Shown: one piece after another, positions 18,930 through 27,360 of the stretch
How positions within the stretch are numbered: position 1 is the stretch's first letter
Layout of the letters: each line of letters starts with the position of its first letter
Assembly (NCBI GenBank): GCA_029858935.1
Contig: JAOUEA010000005.1
Coordinates: 1-32,251, forward strand
Direction of reading: 5' to 3'
Source: Actinomycetota bacterium
GTDB taxonomy: Bacteria > Actinomycetota > UBA4738 > HRBIN12
Length of the DNA: 32,251 bases
Made by a program: the position numbers and the translations under genes
Notes under the pieces: model-generated
Databases searched by the model: none
Told to the model about the DNA's origin: nothing
What the model saw: the letters and a program-made list of their open reading frames with translations, nothing else

Positions 18930-20117
18930 CTACGGAGCCCATCGGACCCACAGGGAATCGGGCGCGCGGAACTCCCATCCCGAGAGCGTGACGGGCCGCT
19001 CGGGCATCAAGGCGAGACCTGGGAGCCGGTCGAGCGCGAGGTCGAGGGTGACTCGAGCGAGGTGACGTCCGAACCAGGCGCCCAGGCAGAAGTGGGTTCC
19101 GGCCGAGAACGCGAGGTGGGCGCCTTCCTTGCGGTGGATGTCGAACCGGTCCGGATCGGTCCATCGGCGAGGATCGCGGTTGGCCGAGGAGAGCACCGCG
19201 CCGATCAGGGCGCCCTGCTCGAGGTGCACGCCGGCGAGGTCGACCGGGCGCGTGGCCTGCCGCGTTGCCGTGCCGACCGGCCCGGCCCAGCGGAGCGTCT
19301 CCTCGACGGCGGCCTTCACGAGCGTGCGATCGGCCCGGACCTCCTCGAACTGCGCGGCATCGGACAACAGCGCCCAGAGCGTGAGCGCGATCACGTCTCG
19401 CGGTTCCTGCAGTCCGCCCGACAGCATCAGGGTGGTGTTGCCCACGATCTGATCGCGGCTCATGCGCCGGCCGCCTTCCTCGTGGTGCAGCATCCATGAC
19501 AGCACCGAGCCGTCGGGCTCCTCGGCGAGCCGGTCCAGCACATCGCCGATGGCGGCGTGAAGCGCACCCGCGGCCTCGTCTGCAGGCGCCTGCTTGACGG
19601 GGTCGCCCTCGAAGTTCGCGAGGCCCGGCATGAGGCCCTCGTTCCAGCGGAGCACGTCCTGCCACGGCACCTCATCGAGGCCAAGCATGAAGCAGAGCGA
19701 GCGCACGCTCATGGGATCGGCGTACTCGCGGAACAGATCGGCCTCCCCGCGATCGACGATGCCGTCGAGCAGCTCGCCGGCGAGTCGCGGGATCATGCCC
19801 TGGGTGCGCGCCTCGACATCGCGCGGGCGGAACGGAGGCTCGGTGATCGCCCGTATCCACTGCTGCTCCGGGCCCTCCATGCCGAGCATGTTCTCGCCCA
19901 TCGTGCGATTGAGGGTCGAGGGCTCGGTCGCGGCCGTAAAGGTCTCGGGGTCGGTCGTCACGCGCTTCACGTCGTCATGACGGGTGACAAGCCACAGGCC
20001 GACGGCCGGCACGAAGCTCACCGGTTCCGCCTCGCGCAGGCGCTCGTACGTCGGGTAGGGATCGTGCTCGAGCTCCTGCAGCGTGATCGTCGCGCCGACC
20101 TCGTGCCCGATCGTCAC
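18930..20117 (-). CDS. Cytochrome P450 with atypical I-helix
   Basis: GTG 20117 preferred; heme motif FSAGTHFCLGAWFGRH; ExxR in VEETLRWAGP; I-helix MLSGGLQEPRDVIAL. Confidence 0.92.
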   Translation of the reverse strand: MTIGHEVGATITLQELEHDPYPTYERLREAEPVSFVPAVGLWLVTRHDDVKRVTTDPETFTAATEPSTLNRTMGENMLGMEGPEQQWIRAITEPPFRPRDVEARTQGMIPRLAGELLDGIVDRGEADLFREYADPMSVRSLCFMLGLDEVPWQDVLRWNEGLMPGLANFEGDPVKQAPADEAAGALHAAIGDVLDRLAEEPDGSVLSWMLHHEEGGRRMSRDQIVGNTTLMLSGGLQEPRDVIALTLWALLSDAAQFEEVRADRTLVKAAVEETLRWAGPVGTATRQATRPVDLAGVHLEQGALIGAVLSSANRDPRRWTDPDRFDIHRKEGAHLAFSAGTHFCLGAWFGRHLARVTLDLALDRLPGLALMPERPVTLSGWEFRAPDSLWVRWAP

Positions 20118-20264
20118 GGAGCCGTGGCCCTCCTTCGTACCTGCTTCGCGCCTGCCTCGCGGAAGGCGTATCTTGCGCGGAAACGACGAGACCGCGCAAA
20201 CCCGACCGCGCACACGGGTGGTTCAGCCGGTACCGTGCGGTTCTGATCGGGTCCAGGGGGATCG

Positions 20265-21572
20265 ATGGAAACCAACGGCAAGCGCCTGCGACTGCTCTAC
20301 CCCGACGTCCACGGGCTGGAGCGCGGCAAGTACCTCTTCGGCGAAGTCGCCGAAGCCGGCAGGGCCGCCTTCTGCATCGGCGTGTATCCGCTCACCCACG
20401 ACCGTGAGATCTTGGCCGTGCCCAAGACGCAGTTCGACATCGGATTGCCCGACATCGACGTGCAGCTCGATCGCGATTCACTGCGTCACTCATGGGAACC
20501 CGAGACCGTGATCGGGATCGGCGACGTGACGTTCGGCGGGTCTCCCATGCCGCTCGATCCCCGTCATGTGTTACGGCAGGCGGTCGAACCGTGGCGTGCG
20601 ATGGGACTCGAGCCGCAGATCTCGTTCGAGCTCGAGTTCTACCTTATGGAACCCGATGGCGGCGGCGGCTGGCGACCGGTTTCGCTGCCCGGCCATCGCG
20701 TCTACGGCACGGGCACGTCGATCGACCCGACGGGGTGCGTCGACGCGATGGTGCAGACGGCGTTGGCGTGCGGCTTCCCTGTGGAGAGCTGGGGAAGCGA
20801 GTACGACGAGTCGGCCTACGAAGTGAACATCCGCTACGACGATGCGATCCCTGCGGCCGACGACGCGTTCGTCTTCCGGCTGCTGATCCGTGAGATCGCC
20901 GAGCACCACGGCAAGCTGGCGACCTTCATCGGCAGGCCCATGAACGACCGGGGCGGCAGCGGCATGCACGTGAACTTCAGCTTCCGGCGCAAGGACGGGT
21001 CGAACGCGTTCCACGACCCGAACGACCCGGAAGGCTTGTCCGACCTCGCCCGGCGATGCATCGCCGGGATCCTCGAGCACCACACCGGCATGGCCGCGAT
21101 CATGGCGCCCCACGTCAACGCGTACAAGCGACTGCAGCCGGACATGCTGAACGGGTACTGGGCGAACTGGGGCCACGACGACCGCAGCGTCACCGTGCGC
21201 GTGCCGCCGGCTCGCGGCGAAGGCACGCGATTGGAGCAGCGCTCGGCCGACGCGGCGGCCAACCCCTACCTCGCCGGGGCGGCGGTCCTGCACGCGGCTC
21301 GATTCGGGGTCGAGGACGAGCTCGAGCTGAAGCCGCCGCAGCCGGTGGGTGCCGAGCCCGACACCGACGTGTGCATCCCGGCGGACCTGGCGGCGGCGCT
21401 CGACGCCATGAACGCCGACGAACGCTTCGTGCAGGCGATGGGACCCGAGCTCGTGGAAGCGTTCACGATCTTGAAACGGGGGGAGTGGGAACGCTACGGC
21501 GCGGCGGTCGAGGACACCTCGACGATCGATGTCAGCGACTGGGAGCTCCGCTACTACATGCCCTATCACTGA
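20265..21572 (+). CDS. Glutamine synthetase family protein (possibly gamma-glutamyl-amine ligase)
   Basis: ISFELEFYLME, VESWGSEYDESAYEVNI, GGSGMHVNFSF, VNAYKRLQPD, RLEQRSADAAANPYLAGAAVL. Confidence 0.9.
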   Translation: METNGKRLRLLYPDVHGLERGKYLFGEVAEAGRAAFCIGVYPLTHDREILAVPKTQFDIGLPDIDVQLDRDSLRHSWEPETVIGIGDVTFGGSPMPLDPRHVLRQAVEPWRAMGLEPQISFELEFYLMEPDGGGGWRPVSLPGHRVYGTGTSIDPTGCVDAMVQTALACGFPVESWGSEYDESAYEVNIRYDDAIPAADDAFVFRLLIREIAEHHGKLATFIGRPMNDRGGSGMHVNFSFRRKDGSNAFHDPNDPEGLSDLARRCIAGILEHHTGMAAIMAPHVNAYKRLQPDMLNGYWANWGHDDRSVTVRVPPARGEGTRLEQRSADAAANPYLAGAAVLHAARFGVEDELELKPPQPVGAEPDTDVCIPADLAAALDAMNADERFVQAMGPELVEAFTILKRGEWERYGAAVEDTSTIDVSDWELRYYMPYH

Positions 21573-21615
21573 AGCCATGCCCTTCGGGGCTCGACCCATG
21601 ATGGCGGGAGGCTCG

Positions 21616-22422
21616 ATGCAGCTCGACGGAAAGGTCGCGATCATCAGCGGCGGAGGATCGGGGATCGGCGCCGCGACGGCGCGCATGTTCGCGTCCGAGG
21701 GGGCGAAGGTCGTGGTGACCGGCCGGCGGCCCGATCCGATCGCAGAGGTTGCCGCGGCGACCGGCGGCGTCGCCGTGGCCGGTGACGCGAGCATCCCGAC
21801 GCACGCCGAGGAGGCGGTGCAGGAAGCCGTCCGTACGTTCGGGGGGCTCGACATCGTCGTGGCCAATGCCGGAGTCGGGTTCGGGGGCTCGGCGGGCACC
21901 GTCACCGACGACGTCTGGCGCACCACGATCGACATCAACCTGTCGGGGGCCCTCTACCTCGTGAGGGCGGCGATGCCCCATCTGGAGGCGAGGGGCGGCG
22001 GATCGATCGTGCTCGTGTCATCGGTGTCGGGGTTCCATTCGTCGGCCTCGAGCGCCGCCTACGTGGCGTCGAAGGCCGGCATGATCGGGCTCGCGAAGTC
22101 GATCGCGGTCGACGGCGGGCCGCGCGGCATCCGCGCCAATGCGCTCTGCCCTGGCTGGGTGCACACGCCGATGGGCGACGAGTCGATGGACGAGCTCGCG
22201 GCCGAGCGCGGCGTCACCCGCGATGAGGCGTACCTGCTCGCGACCGAGCTCGTGCCGTTCCGGCGGGCGGGCACGGCCGACGAGGTCGCCTCCTGCGCCG
22301 TGTTCCTCGCCAGCGACGACTCGTCGTACGTGAGCGGCACGACCCTGGTGGTCGACGGCGGCGGCACCGCGGTCGACGTTGCGTCGGTGGCCTTCGACGA
22401 CGTCCGAGACGGCGGCCCGTGA
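21616..22422 (+). CDS. SDR family oxidoreductase
   Basis: GKVAIISGGGSGIGAATARMF, VANAGVG, YVASKAGMIGLAKSIA, SGTTLVVDGG. Confidence 0.95.
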   Translation: MQLDGKVAIISGGGSGIGAATARMFASEGAKVVVTGRRPDPIAEVAAATGGVAVAGDASIPTHAEEAVQEAVRTFGGLDIVVANAGVGFGGSAGTVTDDVWRTTIDINLSGALYLVRAAMPHLEARGGGSIVLVSSVSGFHSSASSAAYVASKAGMIGLAKSIAVDGGPRGIRANALCPGWVHTPMGDESMDELAAERGVTRDEAYLLATELVPFRRAGTADEVASCAVFLASDDSSYVSGTTLVVDGGGTAVDVASVAFDDVRDGGP

Positions 22423-22535
22423 GCGCGGCAGCCGACGCCACGGCGAAGTTGACCGGCCCTGTCGTTCGGTCGCAAAGTATCTTCGCGGCATGACCGCGAG
22501 CCGCCGACCCGCCGACGGAGGGAGCCTCCGGCCAC

Positions 22536-23783
22536 ATGGCTGACACGCTGGGTGAGATCGACCTGGTGAACCCCGACAATTACGTCGACCGTGTGCCGTT
22601 GGAGTGGTTCGACCACCTCCGCGAGGACCATCCGGTCGTCTGGCACCCCGAGCCCGAACCGAACCGCGGCTTCTGGGCGGTCACGCGCTATGACGACCTC
22701 ACGGCCGTGCACATGAATTGGGAGACCTACTCCTCCGAGATCGGAGCCGTGGCGCTCGAAGAGCTCGACACCGAGCAGCTCGAGATCAGACGATCGATGC
22801 TCGAGACCGACCCCCCACGGCACACCGAGCTCCGCAAGATCTGTTCGAAGCGCTTCAGCGCCCGTGGCGTCGGCAAGTACGAGGACTGGATCCGTGAGGT
22901 CGCTCGTGACGTGCTCGACGAGGCGCTGCCCAAGGGCGAGTTCGAGTTCGTGAGCGATATCAGCCGCGACCTGCCGATCCGCTTCCTCTGCTCGATCTTC
23001 ACCGTGCCCCAGGAAGACGCCCCACAGCTCATCTCGTGGGGCGACAGCATGATCGCGAACCAGGACCCGGATCTGAGCGCGGCGGTGGTCGACAAGGTCG
23101 ACACCGAGGAGTATCGGCTCCTCCCGTTCCGTTCGCCGACCGCACTGCAGGTCTTCGCCTACGCCGACCGTCAGCGCGACATGAGGCTCGATGAGCCCGC
23201 CGACGACGTCATCCAGGCGCTGACGGTTGCCCAGAGCGAGGGTGCCCTCAACGAGCGGGAGTTCCACAACTACTTCGCGCTGCTCATGATCGCCGGCAAC
23301 GAGACGACCCGGCACACGATCAGCCACGGCATGCTCGCGCTGATGCAGCATCCCGAACAGCTGCAGCTGCTGCGCGAGGAGCCCGAGCGCATCCCGGCCG
23401 CGACCGAGGAGATCCTGCGATGGGCGACGCCGGTCTACCATTTCCGGCGCACGGCCACCCGCGACGCCGAGCTGCGCGGTCAACACATCAGGGCCGGCGA
23501 CAAGGTCGTCACCTGGTACATCAGCGCGAACTTCGACCCCGAGTCGTTCCCTGACCCGCGCGCCTTCGACGTGACGCGGTCGCCGAACGATCACGTCACG
23601 TTCGGACCCGGGGGCCCGCACTTCTGCCTGGGGGCACACCTCGCTCGGCTCGAGACGAAGATCCTGTTCCAGGAGCTGATCCCGCGACTCGAGACGATCG
23701 AGCTCACCGGCCCCGTCGAGCGCATCCGATCCAACTTCGTGAACGGCATCAAGCGCATGCCCGTTCGCGTCACGACCCGCTGA
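22536..23783 (+). CDS. Cytochrome P450 (CYP125-like appearance)
   Basis: I-helix LLMIAGNETTRHTISHG; TEEILRWATP; heme motif VTFGPGGPHFCLGAHLARLE. Confidence 0.94.
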   Translation: MADTLGEIDLVNPDNYVDRVPLEWFDHLREDHPVVWHPEPEPNRGFWAVTRYDDLTAVHMNWETYSSEIGAVALEELDTEQLEIRRSMLETDPPRHTELRKICSKRFSARGVGKYEDWIREVARDVLDEALPKGEFEFVSDISRDLPIRFLCSIFTVPQEDAPQLISWGDSMIANQDPDLSAAVVDKVDTEEYRLLPFRSPTALQVFAYADRQRDMRLDEPADDVIQALTVAQSEGALNEREFHNYFALLMIAGNETTRHTISHGMLALMQHPEQLQLLREEPERIPAATEEILRWATPVYHFRRTATRDAELRGQHIRAGDKVVTWYISANFDPESFPDPRAFDVTRSPNDHVTFGPGGPHFCLGAHLARLETKILFQELIPRLETIELTGPVERIRSNFVNGIKRMPVRVTTR

Positions 23784-23863
23784 CGGACCGGCCTTGCGCA
23801 ACCTCGACCTCGGTGCGAGGCTGGCTGCAACCTCCCGGGACACGCTCGCAGGAAGGGGGAAGC

Positions 23864-24256
23864 ATGGCGGACCATCCCAACGTGGAGATGGCGCGCAGCT
23901 CGCTCGAGGCGATGATGAAGGGCGACCTCGAGTCGATGGCCGCGGGCATCGCAGACGACGCCACGTGGCACGTGCCCGGCTCGAACCAATGGTCGGGCGA
24001 CTACCGAGGCAAGCCCGAGATCGTGGGCCGCTTCGCGAGGATGGCGGAGCAGGGATACCGCGTCTCGCTGGACGAGATCCACGACATCCTAGGCAACGAC
24101 GAGCACGTGATGGCCATGGTGCGGATCAGCGCCACCGGGCCGAGCGGCAGCGCGTCGACGGATTCCGTGTGGGTCATGCACGTCCGCGACGGCAAGGCCA
24201 CGGAGTTCTGGGGCCACAACGACGACCAGGGCGCGCTCGACCGCGTGATGGCCTGA
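23864..24256 (+). CDS. SnoaL-like / NTF2-like family protein
   Basis: 130 aa, NVEMARSSLEAMMKGDLESMAAGIADDATWHVPGSNQWSGDYRGKPEIVGRF...VWVMHVRDGKATEFWGHNDD. Confidence 0.85.
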   Translation: MADHPNVEMARSSLEAMMKGDLESMAAGIADDATWHVPGSNQWSGDYRGKPEIVGRFARMAEQGYRVSLDEIHDILGNDEHVMAMVRISATGPSGSASTDSVWVMHVRDGKATEFWGHNDDQGALDRVMA

Positions 24257-24272
24257 TCGACCGGGTGGCGGC

Positions 24273-25211
24273 GTGACGCCGCCCCGATTGGTGCTCGTGC
24301 TGAGCGAGAACCACACCCTGGTCGGCGCGCGCGACCTCGACGGCCTGGTCGACGTGGCCGTCGAGGCCGAGCGCGCAGGGTTCGACGGCGTGATGGTGAG
24401 CGAGCACGTCGTGCTCGGGCGCGGAGCCGACGCCGGCGGCCTTCCCGCGAACCCGCGCGAGTACGCACTGCCCGCCAACCAGGACCCCGCCACCCCTTGG
24501 CCCTCGTCGCTCGTGCTGCTCGCGGCGATCGCGTCGGTGACGACCGACCTGCGGTTGATCGGAAGCGCCGTGATCCCACCCCTTCGTCACCCGCTGCTCA
24601 TCGCCAAGGAACTCGCGACGCTCGACCTGCTCGCGAAAGGCAGGCTGGTGGTGCAACCGACGGTGAGCTGGCACCGCGCCGAGTACGCGGCGCTCGGCGT
24701 GCCGTTCGAGACACGGGGCGAGCGACTCGACGAGCACCTGGAGATCTGGGCCTCGATCTGGCGCTCCGACGGCCCCGTGCGACACCGGGGTACCCACTAC
24801 TCGTTCGACGACGTCTGGGTGCGGCCCGAGCCGTGGCGGGCCGACGGACCACGGCTGTGGTTCGGCGGCGAACGCCTGCACGGCCCGCTGTTGCGCCGGC
24901 TCGTCGAACACGGCCATGGGTTCAATCCGCTCGGACGCCCGAGCGACGACGACCTCGCACGACTCGGGGCCGCGATGAGCGACGCAGGACGCGATCTTGG
25001 CTCACTCGAGATGATCGGCGGCACCCGGGGCATCTTTTCCGACGCGACTCGGCCCGCACCGCTCGAGAGCGCCCTTGATCAGATCCCCGAGCAGCTCGCG
25101 CGCGGATTCGGAACGATCTGCGTCAAGCCAAGCCAATTCACCGACGATCCCGCCACGATCCCCCACCTCTTGCGCCGTATCGTCGCCGGGGTCGCGGATC
25201 GATGCCCATGA
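24273..25211 (+). CDS. LLM-class flavin-dependent oxidoreductase
   Basis: GFDGVMVSEHVVLG, LLAAIASVTTDLRLIGSAVIPPLRHPLLIAKELATLDLLAKGRLVVQPTVSWHRAEYAALGVPFETRGERLDEHLEIW. Confidence 0.92.
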   Translation: MTPPRLVLVLSENHTLVGARDLDGLVDVAVEAERAGFDGVMVSEHVVLGRGADAGGLPANPREYALPANQDPATPWPSSLVLLAAIASVTTDLRLIGSAVIPPLRHPLLIAKELATLDLLAKGRLVVQPTVSWHRAEYAALGVPFETRGERLDEHLEIWASIWRSDGPVRHRGTHYSFDDVWVRPEPWRADGPRLWFGGERLHGPLLRRLVEHGHGFNPLGRPSDDDLARLGAAMSDAGRDLGSLEMIGGTRGIFSDATRPAPLESALDQIPEQLARGFGTICVKPSQFTDDPATIPHLLRRIVAGVADRCP

Positions 25212-25230
25212 CGCCGAAGGTGCCTCTTCT

Positions 25231-25788
25231 CTAGACGACCGATCCGGCGCCCGGAGGGGCACCGCTCGGCGCGACCGCCCGGAGCAACGATCGGAGCATC
25301 GCTGCGAGCTCCTCCTGCTGGCGAGCGTCGAGGTGAGCTGCGACCGCGCGCTCCTCGTCGTTGAACTTCGGGAAGAGCACCTCGATCGTCGTGCGGCCCG
25401 CCGGAGTGAGCGCCACGATCACCATGCGCCCGTCTCGGCGGTCCTTGCGACGTCTGACGTACCCGCGCGATTCCAGCGTGTTCATCACACCCGTCGCGGT
25501 CGGCCGGCTGATGCCGACGGCCGCGGCGAACTCACGCGCCTCCATCTCGCCCCAGACCCACAGCACCCACAGGCCCACGAACGAGGTCCAGCTGAGGCGA
25601 TCGGGCCCCAGCACCCGGGTTTCCATGTGCCGGCGGATCGCGGCCGAGCTGCGGAACAGGTTCGAGATCGCCCCCATCGCGCGGAAGTCCAGCGGGAGGT
25701 CGCCGAGCGTCTCCTGCACCTTCCTCTCGGCCGCCAGCAAGCCGTCCGCGGGGGTGGGCCTGTCATCGGAACGGGCAGCGTCGGTCAC
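25231..25788 (-). CDS. MarR family transcriptional regulator
   Basis: GTG 25788; LSWTSFVGLWVLWVWGEMEAREFAAAVGISRPTATGVMNTLESRGYVRRRKDRRDGRMVIVALTPAG; GTGA overlap with the upstream decarboxylase stop. Confidence 0.93.
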   Translation of the reverse strand: MTDAARSDDRPTPADGLLAAERKVQETLGDLPLDFRAMGAISNLFRSSAAIRRHMETRVLGPDRLSWTSFVGLWVLWVWGEMEAREFAAAVGISRPTATGVMNTLESRGYVRRRKDRRDGRMVIVALTPAGRTTIEVLFPKFNDEERAVAAHLDARQQEELAAMLRSLLRAVAPSGAPPGAGSVV

Positions 25789-27215
25789 GCCGCGCTCCCG
25801 GTCCGAGCGAGCCTCTCGCCGAGCTCCCGCGCCACCTCGAGCAGCGCGAGCACGTCGTCGTCGGTGGTTCGATAGTTCACGAAGCACGGTCTCAGCCACA
25901 CCTCGTCGTCGATGAGCGCCGGAGCCAGGTACACGCGCCCGTCGGCTTGGATCGCTTCGGCGAGCGCCTGGTTGTGGGCGTTCAGGTCGGTGACGTCGGG
26001 CGGCACGTGGCGCAGCGGCGCGATCGACAGTTGCGGCGGCGCTTCCATGACCTCGAAGTCCTCGGTGTGCTGCGCGCGACGGTAGAGCAGGTCTGCCTCG
26101 GCGAGGTTGCGTTCGATCGCCTCACGGAACTGCGCCGCCCCGTGGGCCCTGAACGCCAGCCAGAGCTTGAGCGCCCGGAACGGCCGTGAGTACTCCAAGG
26201 TGATGTCGGCGGCGTGCAGCTCGTGCTGCTGGTGGGGCAGATACCCCTGCTCGTGGCTAAACGCGCTCGCGAGCGCTCGATCGTCGCGCACGAGCACGAC
26301 GCCGCAGGCCTTCGGCAGGTACAGCCACTTGTGGGCGTCGACCGAGCACGAGTCGGCGCGCGCGAGCCCGGCGAACATCTCGATCCGCGAGGGCACCGAG
26401 GCAGCGGGCAGGCCATAGGCTCCGTCGACGTGGAGCCAGACCCCGTGCGCCTCGCACACGTCCGACACGCGATCCAGCGGGTCGATCGCCCCCGTGAGCG
26501 TCGTTCCGGCCGTGGCGACCACCGCCACTGGGATCACGCCCGCGGCGACATCCTCTGCGATCGCACGGTCCAGCGCGTCAGGGCGCATGCGGCGGAGTCC
26601 GTCGATCTCGACCGCCCGCAGGTTGTCCGAGCCGATGCCGAGCAGCTCGATCGCTCGCGTGACGGAATAGTGCACCTCCTGCGAGCAGTAGACCGCGAGG
26701 CGCCGGCCACCGAGCCCCGCGTGACGGGAGCCCGGCAGCGCCCGTTCTCGCGCCGCCGCGATCGCGGTGACGTTGCTCACCGTTCCGCCGCTCGTGAACG
26801 CACCCGCCGACGCCGGGAACCCGATGAACTCCCCCACCCAGCCGACCGCCTGGTCCTCGATCTGGGTCGCTGCTCGAGCGTCGACCGCCAGGTTGATGTC
26901 GTAGGAATGCGCGAGGAAGTCTCCGAGCGTGCCGATCTCCAGCCCGCTCGAGCCGATGAAGGCGAAGTACCGAGGTCGCGCCTGCGCGATCGACTCGTCG
27001 AGGATGCGGGCAGCGTCGTCGAGTACGTCGTGCACCGGCGACGGGTTCGCGGGCAACGCGCTCTCGAGCAGCCGGCGCACCCGCTCGTCGAGCGGCGGTT
27101 CCTCGGGACGGAATCGATCGAAGCTCCGCCATGCGTCGGCGACCAGGCGTGCTGCGTGCTCCAGCGCGTCTTCCCGGGGAGCATCGAGTCGAAGGGGTCC
27201 GTCCGGTGCGGTCAT
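25785..27215 (-). CDS. Pyridoxal-dependent (group II, aromatic L-amino-acid-type) decarboxylase
   Basis: GAFTSGGTVSNVTAIAAARE, WLHVDGAYGLPA, CSVDAHKWLYLPKACGVVLVRD (PLP lysine); ATG 27215. Confidence 0.92.
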   Translation of the reverse strand: MTAPDGPLRLDAPREDALEHAARLVADAWRSFDRFRPEEPPLDERVRRLLESALPANPSPVHDVLDDAARILDESIAQARPRYFAFIGSSGLEIGTLGDFLAHSYDINLAVDARAATQIEDQAVGWVGEFIGFPASAGAFTSGGTVSNVTAIAAARERALPGSRHAGLGGRRLAVYCSQEVHYSVTRAIELLGIGSDNLRAVEIDGLRRMRPDALDRAIAEDVAAGVIPVAVVATAGTTLTGAIDPLDRVSDVCEAHGVWLHVDGAYGLPAASVPSRIEMFAGLARADSCSVDAHKWLYLPKACGVVLVRDDRALASAFSHEQGYLPHQQHELHAADITLEYSRPFRALKLWLAFRAHGAAQFREAIERNLAEADLLYRRAQHTEDFEVMEAPPQLSIAPLRHVPPDVTDLNAHNQALAEAIQADGRVYLAPALIDDEVWLRPCFVNYRTTDDDVLALLEVARELGERLARTGSAA

Positions 27216-27360
27216 GTGGGAGATGGTATGCCCCCGTTGCCCGCCGGCACCACGGCCGGCGCTTGCGCCGTTCCACCACCCGTGCATAGCATCCCGATAC
27301 CGAACGACCGTACCAGTGAGGACGTCGACGGCACTCGCACGCTCGAGGAGGGGGACTCGG

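Noticed and set aside
22449-22480. TTGACC ... AAGTAT as promoter of the second P450
   Set aside because: Spacer of 20 nt and poor -10 match.
22059-23843. 594-aa minus-strand ORF
   Set aside because: Antisense to the SDR and P450 genes with their conserved motifs.
27242-27261. CGCCGGC-ACCACG-GCCGGCG inverted repeat upstream of the permease
   Set aside because: Short GC-only arms are expected often by chance in this composition; no further support.
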